Under the pieces are notes generated by a model. It was given only the letters and a program-made list of their open reading frames with translations. It had not been told where the DNA came from and made no database searches. This document shows positions 8,649-18,178 of a DNA stretch of 48,030 nt, piece by piece. The stretch comes from an uncultured Bacteroides sp. (GTDB taxonomy: Bacteria; Bacteroidota; Bacteroidia; Bacteroidales; Bacteroidaceae): positions 1 through 48,030 of the forward strand of contig CAAEFE010000109.1 in assembly GCA_900755095.1 (NCBI GenBank), given 5' to 3'. Positions within the stretch are counted from its first letter, which is position 1. Each line of letters begins with the position of its first letter. The translations under genes and the position numbers were made by a program.

Positions 8649-11600
8649 ATGAGATTAATAGTAAAAAGAATGTTATTAATGCTTCTACTTTTGTCTGTAG
8701 GAAACGTTTTGACTGGTGGTTTCCAGCTATCGGCACAGGAACAAAGTAAGCGATTCAGTGTGAAAGTAGATAATATTACTTTGAAAGAAGCCATTGAAGT
8801 AATAAAGAAGCAAGGCAATTACTCTTTCCTGATTCGTAATAATGACATTGATTTGAATAGGAAAGTCTCTGTGAATATAAATAACGGTACTATTAATGAT
8901 GTGATGGGACAATTGCTGGCCGGTACGGACGTCAGTTATGAAGTGAACGGACCCCGGGTGATTATGTTCCATGCAGTGACACCGCAGAAAGAACAGGAAA
9001 AAGTGTTTGTCTTAAAAGGTAGAATCACTGATCCTACAGGTGAAGGGGTGATTGGGGCAAATGTGAAAGTAGTCGATTCTACGGAAGGTACCATTACGGA
9101 TATGGATGGCAATTTTTCTTTGATGGTTACTCCGAATGCCCGTTTATCCATATCGTATATCGGCTATGCCACACAGGAAGTGGTGGTGAAAGATCAACGT
9201 CCTCTCAATGTAACTTTGAAAGAAGATACTCGGTTAATAGACGAAGTAGTAGTTGTTGGTTACGGCGTACAAAAGAAAGCGAACCTGACAGGTGCGGTGA
9301 GCAGTGTGAAGATGGATGATGTTTTAGGTGACCGTCCGGTGGTGTCTGTGAGTGACGCTTTGAAAGGGGCAATGCCCGGCTTGCAGATTACAGGTAATTC
9401 AGGAAGACCCGGTGAAGAAATGAGTTTCAACATTCGTGGTGTCAACAGTTTGGATAAGAATGGGAAACCGCTGGTGCTGGTGGATAACGTGGAGATGGAT
9501 ATTAATATGCTCGATCCGAACGATATTGAATCGGTGACTGTTTTGAAGGATGCGGCATCTTCTGCTATTTACGGAGCACGGGCAGCTTTCGGTGTGATTT
9601 TGATTACTACAAAGAAAGGCTCGGATGCAACTAAACTCTCTATTAATTATTCAAATAACTTCTCTTTTAGCAGACCTGCCAATATGCCTCATAAGGCTAC
9701 TCCGCTCCAAACGGTACAGGCTTATAAGGACATGGGGACAATCAATTATCAAAGTGGTCAGAACGTAGATACCTGGTTGGGACTTTTGAAGGAATATAAT
9801 GCTAATCCGTCTGCATATCCGGATGGTTATGCAATGGTGGACGGGCTGCGTTATAGCTTGGCAGAAACTGATCTTTTCGATGATATGATGGAGACTGGTT
9901 TCCAGCAAACTCATAATATCTCGGTAGGTGGCGGTACGAAAGATATTTCTTATCGTTTCTCCTTCGGTATGGTGAATGAAAATGGGGTACTGGCTTCGGA
10001 TAAAGATACGTACAAGCGTTACAACGTGTCTTCTTATCTCCGCTCGGATGTGTTTTCATGGATTACTCCGGAATTGGATATTAAATATACGAACTCGAAC
10101 TCTTCATTGCCGGAAACTTCCGGAGGATATGGTATATGGGGAGCAGCAGTCGCATTCCCTTCTTATTTCCCTACTGGAACAATGAATATTGACGGCGAAG
10201 AATTACCGATCAATACTCCTCGTAACTTGATTGATCTGGCATATCCGACAACTATTCAAAAGAATAATCTTCGTATTTTCGGAAAGGTTACGATCAGTCC
10301 TTTGAAGAATGTGAAGTTGATTGGTGAGTATACATTCAATCATCTAAGTAACGAGAAAACGAAATTTGAGAAGAAGTTCTATTATGCACATGGAGGTAAC
10401 TTTGTGAAAGAGGTTTCCACTGCCAATTCCAAGTATGAATATTCCAATGGTATTACGGATTATAATGCATTGAACTTCTATGCTAACTATAACAACTCAT
10501 GGGGCAAACATGATGTAACGGTGATGGGAGGTTTCAATCAGGAGAGTAGTGATTATCGTTATGCTGAGATGTTGCGTATGAATATGATTAATGAAGATCT
10601 GCCGTCTATTTCGCAGTCGACAGGTGATTATTTTGCTAAAGACAAATTTGAACGTTATACGGTAAGAGGGTTATTCTATCGCATTAACTATTCGTTTGCC
10701 GGCAAGTATTTGCTTGAAACGAACGGACGTTATGACGGTTCTTCCAAATTCCCGAAGAATAGCCGTTTCGGTTTCTTCCCTTCGGTTTCCGCCGGATGGC
10801 GTATCAGCGAGGAAGCGTTTATGAAACCTTTGAACTCTGTTCTTTCGAACTTGAAATTGCGTGGTTCTTGGGGTAATATTGGAAATCAGAGCATCACTCC
10901 TTACGCATATATTCCCGGTATGGATGCGGAACAGGCTTATTGGACTGTTTCCGGTATTAAAGTTACTACTTTGAAACCAGCTGCTTTGGTTAGCAATAGC
11001 TTTACTTGGGAAAAAGTAACGACAATTGATGTCGGATTCGATCTTGGGCTATTGGATAACAGATTGAATATGGTGTTCGACTGGTATCGTAGAGATACTA
11101 AGGGTATGCTTGCTCCGGGCTCTGAACTTCCGGGTGTATTAGGTGCAAGTGCCCCTTTACAGAACACGGCTGACCTTCGTTCTAAAGGTTGGGAAATCTC
11201 GGTTGACTGGAACGATCAGATCGGAAAAGTGAAATATAGCATAGGCTTTAATCTTTACGATGCGAAAACAAAGATTACTAAATACAACAACGAAACAGGA
11301 CTGTTTGGCAAGGACAAGAACGATAATGAAACATATCGCGTAGGAATGGAACTGGGTGAAATTTGGGGGTATGTGACCGATCGTTTGTACACAGTGGATG
11401 ATTTCGATGCAGATGGCAAACTGAAACCGGGTATTGCTAAAGTGGAAGGTTATAATCCGAATCCGGGAGATATATTATATAAGGACTTGGATGGTAATGA
11501 TATTATCAACAGTGGTACCAGTACAACGAAAGATCCGGGAGACCGTAAAATCATTGGTAATAATACCCGGCGTTATCAGTATGGTATTCATGGTAGTGCA

Positions 11601-12068
11601 AGTTGGAACGGTTTTTCTCTGTTATTCTTGCTGCAAGGAGTTGGTAAACGAGATTTGTGGGTGATGAACGATCTGTTTTATCCGCATTATGATGCTTGGA
11701 CTACCGTTTATGATTCACAGTTGAATTATTGGACTCCGGAAAATACGAATAGTTATTTCCCCCGTATTTATGAGAAAGCGGCCGGAAATACAGATGCCAA
11801 TACACGTGTACAGACTCGTTATCTACAGGATGGATCGTACTTAAGTATTCGTAATATAACGCTTTCTTATAATTTCCCGTCTAAGTGGATGAGTAAGATT
11901 GGAGTTAATAATCTGGCTGTGTTCTTCAGTGGTGAGAATCTTTATACGTTCGACCACTTGCCGAAGGGACTTGATCCGGAACGTTCTGTCACGGATGATT
12001 TAGGACAACGTGGTTTTACCTATCCGTATATGAGACAGTATTCGTTCGGTATAAACCTTTCATTCTGA
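8649..12068 (+). CDS. SusC/RagA-type TonB-dependent outer-membrane transporter
   Basis: About 1139 residues. A signal peptide (MRLIVKRMLLMLLLLS to about LSAQ) is followed by an STN (secretin/TonB short N-terminal) domain at about 35-115, a carboxypeptidase-regulatory-like Ig domain (KGRITDPTGEGVIGANVKVV onwards), a TonB plug (DEVVVVGYGVQKKANLTGAV) and a 22-strand-type barrel ending in an aromatic C-terminus (YSFGINLSF). The reading frame opens at a GTG at 8640, but the ATG at 8649 gives a normal signal peptide and is preferred. The STN domain marks it as a signalling transducer that works with the FecR/ECF pair just upstream. With the SusD lipoprotein 28 bases downstream it forms the glycan import complex. 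The substrate is unknown but probably a sulfated galactose-containing oligosaccharide, judging from the enzymes in the operon. Confidence 0.95.
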   Translation: MRLIVKRMLLMLLLLSVGNVLTGGFQLSAQEQSKRFSVKVDNITLKEAIEVIKKQGNYSFLIRNNDIDLNRKVSVNINNGTINDVMGQLLAGTDVSYEVNGPRVIMFHAVTPQKEQEKVFVLKGRITDPTGEGVIGANVKVVDSTEGTITDMDGNFSLMVTPNARLSISYIGYATQEVVVKDQRPLNVTLKEDTRLIDEVVVVGYGVQKKANLTGAVSSVKMDDVLGDRPVVSVSDALKGAMPGLQITGNSGRPGEEMSFNIRGVNSLDKNGKPLVLVDNVEMDINMLDPNDIESVTVLKDAASSAIYGARAAFGVILITTKKGSDATKLSINYSNNFSFSRPANMPHKATPLQTVQAYKDMGTINYQSGQNVDTWLGLLKEYNANPSAYPDGYAMVDGLRYSLAETDLFDDMMETGFQQTHNISVGGGTKDISYRFSFGMVNENGVLASDKDTYKRYNVSSYLRSDVFSWITPELDIKYTNSNSSLPETSGGYGIWGAAVAFPSYFPTGTMNIDGEELPINTPRNLIDLAYPTTIQKNNLRIFGKVTISPLKNVKLIGEYTFNHLSNEKTKFEKKFYYAHGGNFVKEVSTANSKYEYSNGITDYNALNFYANYNNSWGKHDVTVMGGFNQESSDYRYAEMLRMNMINEDLPSISQSTGDYFAKDKFERYTVRGLFYRINYSFAGKYLLETNGRYDGSSKFPKNSRFGFFPSVSAGWRISEEAFMKPLNSVLSNLKLRGSWGNIGNQSITPYAYIPGMDAEQAYWTVSGIKVTTLKPAALVSNSFTWEKVTTIDVGFDLGLLDNRLNMVFDWYRRDTKGMLAPGSELPGVLGASAPLQNTADLRSKGWEISVDWNDQIGKVKYSIGFNLYDAKTKITKYNNETGLFGKDKNDNETYRVGMELGEIWGYVTDRLYTVDDFDADGKLKPGIAKVEGYNPNPGDILYKDLDGNDIINSGTSTTKDPGDRKIIGNNTRRYQYGIHGSASWNGFSLLFLLQGVGKRDLWVMNDLFYPHYDAWTTVYDSQLNYWTPENTNSYFPRIYEKAAGNTDANTRVQTRYLQDGSYLSIRNITLSYNFPSKWMSKIGVNNLAVFFSGENLYTFDHLPKGLDPERSVTDDLGQRGFTYPYMRQYSFGINLSF

Positions 12069-12096
12069 TTGTTTCACAATTTAAAGAGTAATTATT

Positions 12097-13911
12097 ATGA
12101 ATAAATATATACTATGTGTAAGCGTTAGTCTTTGTTTGTTGATGTCGTCTTGTCTAAATGACGAATTTCTGGAGGTTTATCCCAAAGGACAGCAAACAGA
12201 AGCATCGGTCTTTACTACCTATGACAACTTTAAAACGTATACATGGGGATTGTATAACGTGTTCTTCGGATATACGTATGATACAGGGCAAACGGATGAA
12301 ATTTTCCGTGGTGATTTTGAATCGGATAACATGATAAAAGGATTGGATGGATATGAAGGTCAGTGGGCATATCGCAAAGCAAAGGCTACGGATGAGTCTA
12401 AAGATTGGGATTATGATTATATCCGTCGTGTTAACCTGATGCTCGATAATATTGATCATTCGGAAATGAGTGAAACCGAGAGGGAGCATTGGAGAAGTGT
12501 GGGATATTTCTTCCGTTCTTATAAATACTTTCAGATGCTTTCTAAATTTGGTGATATTCCTTGGGTAGAGCATGCTTTGACTGAGGAAAGTCCCGAGCTT
12601 TATGGAAAACGTGATAGTCGTGACTTGGTGGCTTCCAATATTCTGTCTAATTTGAAATATGCGGAAACACATATTGGCAGTAATATCGAAGCGGATGGGA
12701 AAAATACAATTAATATGTATGTGGTGAAAGCTCTTATTTCCCGTTTTGCTTTATTTGAAGGAACTTGGAGAAAATATCATGGTTTGTCGGGAGCGGATAC
12801 TTATCTGGAAGAATGTGCCCGTGCTTCTGAAGAGGTGATTAAGCAATATCCGAATGTGCATCCTAAATATGATGAGTTGTTTAATTCGGAAACACTGGAT
12901 GGGGTGACAGGTATTCTTTTGTATAAGGCTTATGAAACCGGACAGTTAATGCATGGTTTGACCCGTATGGTGCGTACAGGTGAATCTTATATTGAGGCAA
13001 CGAAAGACGCGGTAGACAGTTATCTTTGTACGGATGGACGACCGGTTAGCACGACGACTAGCCGTTATGGGGGTGATAAGAATATGTATGGACAATTCCG
13101 TGATCGTGATTACCGGTTGTATTTGACGATCTGTCCTCCATATATGGTGAAGAAAGAAAACGGACCCAGTACGGCTGATTGGAAATATACGGATAATGCA
13201 CAGGACAGGGAATTTATAGATTTAATGGCTACGATTTCCGGTGAAACTTATCATCGTTTGCCGTCTTCCAACTTTAAAGGATTCACCGTGCAAGGACAAC
13301 CTCACTTTAAGAATATGAACTGGGGACAGGGCTGGAACGCTTCCCAAATGGGCTTCTGGGTATGGAAATATTATAATACACATACTGTAGCTACCAACGC
13401 GAATGGGGTGAATACAACAGATGCCCCGCTGTTCCGTATAGGTGAGGTGATGGTAAACTATGCCGAAGCGATGTGCGAATTGAACAAGTTCGACCAGGCT
13501 GCTGCGGATAAGTCTATTAACAAACTTCGGGCAAGAGCTAATGTGGCGAAAATGGTGGTGAATGATATTAATGATGCTTTTGATCCGAAGCGTGATCCTT
13601 CCGTTCCTGCTCTTTTGTGGGAAGTGCGTAGAGAGAGACGAGTTGAATTGATGGGCGAAGGTTTCCGTTTGGATGATTTGCGCAGGTGGAAGAAAGGAGA
13701 CTATGTTAACAAACAACCGCTGGGTGCCTATGTGACAGGGGCTTCGGCCAAGAATTTGAAAGTAACGGGTGGTGCAGGTGCTGATGAAGGATATGTTTAT
13801 TTCTTTGATACCCCGCTTGGATGGCAGGAACATTATTATCTGTATCCGTTGCCTTTGAAGCAATTGGCGTTAAATACGAATTTGGAACAAAATCCGGTAT
13901 GGACAAAGTAA
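12097..13911 (+). CDS. SusD/RagB-family glycan-binding surface lipoprotein
   Basis: A 604-residue lipoprotein. The signal peptide ends in a lipobox with Cys19 (LLMSSC), followed by acidic LNDE, consistent with Bacteroidetes surface export. The body shows SusD hallmarks: an N-terminal TPR scaffold (TYDNFKTYTWGLYNVFF, then RRVNLMLDNIDHSE, VGYFFRSYKYFQML) and the C-terminal signature (FRIGEVMVNYAEAMCELNKF, then LLWEVRRERRVELMGEGFRL). It lies 28 bases after susC and caps the SusC barrel. It is followed by an intra-operon stem-loop and then by the sulfatase gene. Confidence 0.95.
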   Translation: MNKYILCVSVSLCLLMSSCLNDEFLEVYPKGQQTEASVFTTYDNFKTYTWGLYNVFFGYTYDTGQTDEIFRGDFESDNMIKGLDGYEGQWAYRKAKATDESKDWDYDYIRRVNLMLDNIDHSEMSETEREHWRSVGYFFRSYKYFQMLSKFGDIPWVEHALTEESPELYGKRDSRDLVASNILSNLKYAETHIGSNIEADGKNTINMYVVKALISRFALFEGTWRKYHGLSGADTYLEECARASEEVIKQYPNVHPKYDELFNSETLDGVTGILLYKAYETGQLMHGLTRMVRTGESYIEATKDAVDSYLCTDGRPVSTTTSRYGGDKNMYGQFRDRDYRLYLTICPPYMVKKENGPSTADWKYTDNAQDREFIDLMATISGETYHRLPSSNFKGFTVQGQPHFKNMNWGQGWNASQMGFWVWKYYNTHTVATNANGVNTTDAPLFRIGEVMVNYAEAMCELNKFDQAAADKSINKLRARANVAKMVVNDINDAFDPKRDPSVPALLWEVRRERRVELMGEGFRLDDLRRWKKGDYVNKQPLGAYVTGASAKNLKVTGGAGADEGYVYFFDTPLGWQEHYYLYPLPLKQLALNTNLEQNPVWTK

Positions 13912-13931
13912 TTTTAAATTGAAATGATGCA

Positions 13932-13966
13932 CAAGACCTGTAATATTTTAGTATATTGCAGGTCTT
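13932..13966 (+). other. Intra-operon stem-loop between susD and sulfatase
   Basis: An inverted repeat with arms CAAGACCTGTAATAT and TATATTGCAGGTCTTG forms a stem of about 15 pairs with one G-U wobble and a loop of a few bases. It is followed by A-rich rather than U-rich sequence on the plus strand, so it does not look like an intrinsic terminator. A role as an RNA-processing or 3'-end-protecting hairpin that keeps susCD mRNA more abundant than the enzyme genes is an inference. Confidence 0.6.
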
Positions 13967-13984
13967 GAAAATTTAAGGTAGAAA

Positions 13985-15424
13985 ATGAAAAATAGAATAT
14001 CAATAAAATATGCGTTTTTTTGTGGAACAGCTTGCTGCATCTCATCTATACTACGTGCACAACAGGATGCATCCCAAATGAATGTGCTTTTTATAATGGC
14101 TGATGATATGCGCCCCGAACTGGGGTGTTACGGGGTAGATGTAGTGAAAACTCCTAATATGGACCGTTTGGCGGCAAGTGGCGTCTTGTTTCAGAATGCG
14201 TATTGTAATATTCCTGTGAGTGGGGCATCCCGGGCTAGTTTATTGACGGGTGTATATCCTCATTACCCCGATCGCTTTATTAGTTTTTCCGCCTATGCCA
14301 GCAAAGATTGTCCCGAAGCAATACCTATTTCGGGATGGTTCACCCGGAATGGTTATCATACTATTTCGGACGGCAAGGTGTTTCATCATATCAGCGATCA
14401 TGCGGATTCGTGGAGTGAGCCTCCTTACCGGAATCATCCGAATGGATATGATGTATATTGGGCGGAATATAATAAATGGGAACTTTGGATGAATTCGGAA
14501 TCGGGAAAAACGATTAATCCGAAAACGATGAGGGGACCTTTTTGTGAATCTGCTGATGTTCCTGATACTGCCTATGATGATGGGAAACTTGCAAACCGAG
14601 CTATTCGTGACTTGAAAAGGATGAAGGAGGCTGGCAAACCTTTCTTCTTGGCTTGTGGTTTCTGGAAACCTCATTTGCCGTTCAATGCCCCAAAGAAATA
14701 TTGGGATTTATATAAACGGGAGGAAATACCTTTGGCTACCAATCGTTTCCGACCTGAAGGATTGCCGGAGCAGGTTCGTAATTCGAGCGAGATATATGCG
14801 TATGCACGGGTTGCGGATACGAGTGATATTGACTTCCAGCGGGAGGTAAAACATGGATATTATGCTTGTATGAGTTATGTGGATGCACAGATTGGCAAGG
14901 TATTGGATGCATTGGATGAACTGGGATTATCGGATAATACAATTGTGGTTTTGTTGGGAGATCATGGCTGGAATCTGGGAGAACATGATTTTATAGGTAA
15001 ACATAATCTGATGAATACTTCTACTCATGTACCGTTGATTGTCCGTGTGCCGGGAATGAAAAAAGGAAAAACAAAATCGATGGTGGAATTTGTTGATTTG
15101 TACCCGACTTTATGTGAACTTTGTAAACTGCCTGTTCCCGCTGAACAGCTAAGCGGGCAAAGCTTTGCCGGGGTTTTCAAGAATCTGAAAGCTAAGACGA
15201 AAGGTGAAGTCTATATTCAGTGGGAAGGAGGAGATAATGCCGTTGACCGGCGTTATAGTTATGCGGAATGGATGAAAGGCGACGTGAAGAAAGCCAGTAT
15301 GTTGTTTGACCATCGGATTGACGGGAAGGAAAACAAGAATCGGGTCGATGAAAAAAAATATAAGAATAAGGTTGAATCATTATCTTCTTTTATCAGAATA
15401 AAGAAGTCATCATTAAAGAAATAA
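13985..15424 (+). CDS. Ser-type sulfatase of the locus
   Basis: A 479-residue formylglycine-dependent S1-type sulfatase with an N-terminal signal peptide (processing probably near ILRAQQ). Metal-site residues include Asp40-Asp41 in LFIMADDMRPELGCYG. The active-site motif is S79-G-A-S-R83, followed by ASLLTG. It is therefore a Ser-type sulfatase needing an anaerobic sulfatase-maturating radical-SAM enzyme encoded elsewhere, and it carries Ala in place of the usual Pro. GDHGWNLGEHDFIGKH at about residues 323-338 supplies further metal and substrate contacts. The overall pattern (YGVDVVKTPNMDRLAASGV, DHRIDGKENKNRVDE) resembles the iduronate-2-sulfatase-like group. The next gene, a GH2 glycosidase, starts one base after its stop. 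The sulfate position and sugar cannot be decided from sequence. Confidence 0.92.
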   Translation: MKNRISIKYAFFCGTACCISSILRAQQDASQMNVLFIMADDMRPELGCYGVDVVKTPNMDRLAASGVLFQNAYCNIPVSGASRASLLTGVYPHYPDRFISFSAYASKDCPEAIPISGWFTRNGYHTISDGKVFHHISDHADSWSEPPYRNHPNGYDVYWAEYNKWELWMNSESGKTINPKTMRGPFCESADVPDTAYDDGKLANRAIRDLKRMKEAGKPFFLACGFWKPHLPFNAPKKYWDLYKREEIPLATNRFRPEGLPEQVRNSSEIYAYARVADTSDIDFQREVKHGYYACMSYVDAQIGKVLDALDELGLSDNTIVVLLGDHGWNLGEHDFIGKHNLMNTSTHVPLIVRVPGMKKGKTKSMVEFVDLYPTLCELCKLPVPAEQLSGQSFAGVFKNLKAKTKGEVYIQWEGGDNAVDRRYSYAEWMKGDVKKASMLFDHRIDGKENKNRVDEKKYKNKVESLSSFIRIKKSSLKK

Positions 15425-15425
15425 T

Positions 15426-17474
15426 ATGAAAACAGTTTTATTACAGTCCAGCCGTTTGGTATCGGTTGTTTTATTCATGCTTTACGGAATGTCGATGTTT
15501 GCCCAGCGACAGGATATCTTGCTAAATAATGATTGGAATTTCCGGTTTTCGCATCAGGTACAGAAGGGAACAGAGGTAAGAGTTGATTTGCCTCATACTT
15601 GGAATGCGCAGGATGCTTTGTCCGGTAAGATAGACTATAAACGGGGAATTGGTAATTATGAGAAGAATTTATTTATTCGTCCCGAATGGAAAGGAAAACG
15701 TCTTTTTATTCGTTTCGAAGGAGTGAATAACATTGCAGATGTGTTTATAAATCGTCGTCATATAGGTGAGCATCGTGGGGGATATGGAGCTTTTATCTTT
15801 GAGATCACAGGAAAGGTGGAATATGGAAAAGAAAACTCTATATTAGTACGGGTGAATAATGGTGAACAGTTGGATATTATGCCTCTGGTCGGTGACTTTA
15901 ATTTTTACGGAGGTATTTATCGTGATGTACATTTGTTGATTACTGATGAGACGTGTATTTCTCCTTTGGATTATGCTTCCCCCGGAGTACGTCTGATACA
16001 GGATAGTGTGAGCCATCGGTATGCTAAGGTGCGGGCTATTGTTGATTTATCAAACGGGAGTAGTGGTAATCAGGAAGTGGAGCTTAACGTACGCCTGTTA
16101 GATGGTCAAAGGGTGGTGAAAGAAGGAACAAAGAATGTGAATCTTTCTGGAAACGAAGTAATGCAGCAGGAACTTACATTTGAAATCGATCAGCCTCATT
16201 TGTGGAATGGTCGTCAGGATCCTTTCCTTTATCAGGCGGAAGTGACTCTTTTCCGGAATGGTCAGATGGTAGATCGTGTTACACAACCGTTAGGACTTCG
16301 TTTTTACCGGATCGACCCTGATAAAGGTTTTTTCCTGAATGGAAAACATTTGCCTCTTCAAGGCGTTTGCCGTCATCAGGATAGGAGTGAGGTGGGCAAT
16401 GCGCTGCGCCCGCAACACCATGAGGAAGATGTGGCATTGATGTTGGAGATGGGAGTGAATGCTGTTCGTTTGGCGCATTATCCGCAGGCTACTTATTTTT
16501 ATGATCTGATGGATAAAAATGGTATTATTGTATGGGCTGAAATACCTTTTGTGGGTCCTGGTGGATATAATGATAAAGGTTTTGTGGATTTACCTGCTTT
16601 CCGTGCCAACGGAAAAGAGCAGCTCAAAGAACTGATTCGTCAACATTATAATCATCCTTCTATTTGTGTATGGGGGCTGTTTAATGAGTTGACGGAGTTG
16701 GGAGATAATCCGGTTGAGTACATCAAAAAATTAAATGTGCTGGCACATCAGGAAGATACTACCCGGCCTACGACCTCCGCAAGTAATCAAATGGGAGATT
16801 TGAATTTCATAACGGATGCTATTGCTTGGAACCGTTATGATGGATGGTATGGTGGCACTCCCGCTGATTTGGGGAAATGGTTGGATCGAATGCATAAGGA
16901 TCATCCGAAAATATGTATTGCTATCAGTGAATATGGTGCCGGCGCAAGCATTTACCATCAACAAGATTCGTTGGTTAAAACTGTACCAACCAGTTGGTGG
17001 CATCCTGAAAACTGGCAGACGTATTATCACATTGAAAACTGGAAAACAATCTCTTCCCGTCCTTATGTATGGGGGAGCTTTGTCTGGAATATGTTTGATT
17101 TTGGCGCTGCACATCGCACTGAAGGAGACCGTCCCGGAATTAATGATAAAGGTTTGGTCACCTTCGACCGGAAAGTTCGTAAAGATGCTTTCTACTTTTA
17201 TAAAGCCAACTGGAATAGGGAAGAACCAATGCTTTATTTAACAGGCAAACGTAACACAGTACGTACACAACGTTTGCAAACAATTACTGCTTTCACGAAT
17301 CAGGCAGGAGCCGAATTGTTTGTAAACGGTAAGAGTTATGGTAAAACAACACCGGATTCGTATGCTATTCTGGAATGGAAAAATGTGGAACTGCAACCAG
17401 GTGAAAATGAAATAAAGGTTGTTTCCACTAATAAGAAGTTACCTTTGAGCGATAGCTTTCATTGTAGATTGTGA
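15426..17474 (+). CDS. GH2-family exo-glycosidase (beta-galactosidase-like)
   Basis: A 682-residue secreted GH2 enzyme. The signal peptide ends near MSMFAQ. A jelly-roll sugar-binding domain (about 30-190, with LPHTWNAQDALSGKIDYKRG), an Ig-like domain (about 195-300) and a TIM barrel follow. The acid/base is Glu421 in WGLFNE and the nucleophile is Glu502 in ISEYGAGA. A small C-terminal domain completes it. Beta-galactosidase is the most likely activity, though GH2 also contains beta-glucuronidases and mannosidases. It is the last gene of the locus, translationally close to the sulfatase, so the pair probably removes sulfate and then a terminal sugar in the periplasm. Confidence 0.9.
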   Translation: MKTVLLQSSRLVSVVLFMLYGMSMFAQRQDILLNNDWNFRFSHQVQKGTEVRVDLPHTWNAQDALSGKIDYKRGIGNYEKNLFIRPEWKGKRLFIRFEGVNNIADVFINRRHIGEHRGGYGAFIFEITGKVEYGKENSILVRVNNGEQLDIMPLVGDFNFYGGIYRDVHLLITDETCISPLDYASPGVRLIQDSVSHRYAKVRAIVDLSNGSSGNQEVELNVRLLDGQRVVKEGTKNVNLSGNEVMQQELTFEIDQPHLWNGRQDPFLYQAEVTLFRNGQMVDRVTQPLGLRFYRIDPDKGFFLNGKHLPLQGVCRHQDRSEVGNALRPQHHEEDVALMLEMGVNAVRLAHYPQATYFYDLMDKNGIIVWAEIPFVGPGGYNDKGFVDLPAFRANGKEQLKELIRQHYNHPSICVWGLFNELTELGDNPVEYIKKLNVLAHQEDTTRPTTSASNQMGDLNFITDAIAWNRYDGWYGGTPADLGKWLDRMHKDHPKICIAISEYGAGASIYHQQDSLVKTVPTSWWHPENWQTYYHIENWKTISSRPYVWGSFVWNMFDFGAAHRTEGDRPGINDKGLVTFDRKVRKDAFYFYKANWNREEPMLYLTGKRNTVRTQRLQTITAFTNQAGAELFVNGKSYGKTTPDSYAILEWKNVELQPGENEIKVVSTNKKLPLSDSFHCRL

Positions 17475-17502
17475 TAGGTCGTTTAAATGATAATCGGAAA
17501 GA

Positions 17503-17538
17503 GCACTGTAAACAGAGTAGGTTTGCAGTGCTTTTTTT
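17503..17538. terminator. Intrinsic terminator after the GH2 gene
   Basis: Arms AGCACTGTAAAC and GTTTGCAGTGCT (12 pairs, one G-U wobble) are followed by seven T. It ends the polysaccharide utilization operon and lies immediately beyond the stop of the convergent DUF2809 gene. Confidence 0.9.
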
Positions 17539-17937
17539 CTAGGAAGGTCTCTTTGGGGAGATAATAGCCCTTCCTGAATCTATAACAGCGGATAATAATA
17601 CTCCAACAGTATAACAGATCATATCTGACCATAGAAAACCATGTCCAAAGATTAATGCTCCAAGTGTGGTGTTTCGTACAGTATTTGCCCAGTCTGCTTG
17701 GTATAGTTGGCTAATTTCTATACAATAAGAACATAATAAGGAAATAACAATGGTCTTGAGTATAGATAATGACGGGAAAAGAAAGCGTATTCCGCAATAT
17801 ACCATGGCTGCCCAAAGCGTATCGCCTGAATACTCTGCGATAAACTCGGGCAATATATCACCATATTTTCGGGAAGCCAATCCTAAGACTATAATTGCGA
17901 AAGTTATTGCTAAATAAATCCAACGTTTGTTTTTCAC
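17539..17937 (-). CDS. DUF2809-family small membrane protein
   Basis: A 132-residue protein with about four hydrophobic helices and the DUF2809 pattern: GLASRKYGDILPEFIAEYSG, GDTLWAAMVYCGIRFLFP, SYCIEISQLYQADW, LGALIFGHGFLWSDMICY. The function of the family is unknown. It is transcribed leftward, alone, towards the terminator shared with the glycan locus. A TAAATTTG box on the minus strand (17960-17967) could be its promoter. Confidence 0.8.
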   Translation of the reverse strand: MKNKRWIYLAITFAIIVLGLASRKYGDILPEFIAEYSGDTLWAAMVYCGIRFLFPSLSILKTIVISLLCSYCIEISQLYQADWANTVRNTTLGALIFGHGFLWSDMICYTVGVLLSAVIDSGRAIISPKRPS

Positions 17938-18178
17938 GCACTAATGTTTTAGTATGGTGCAAATTTATAAAATTAAGTTGGATAACTTGGCAGGATGGAT
18001 CAAACTCTGATAAAAACAGATTTTATTTACATACTAAACCTTTCGTTCTTTTGAAATGTTATAAGATCGTTCGAACTTTATCTCGATAAATGTGTTCATA
18101 ACCAACCGATTTACGCAATTGTTGTGGAAACGGCTGCAGTTGGTCACTTAAAAAGTTAGTAATTAAAATAATAGAGTT

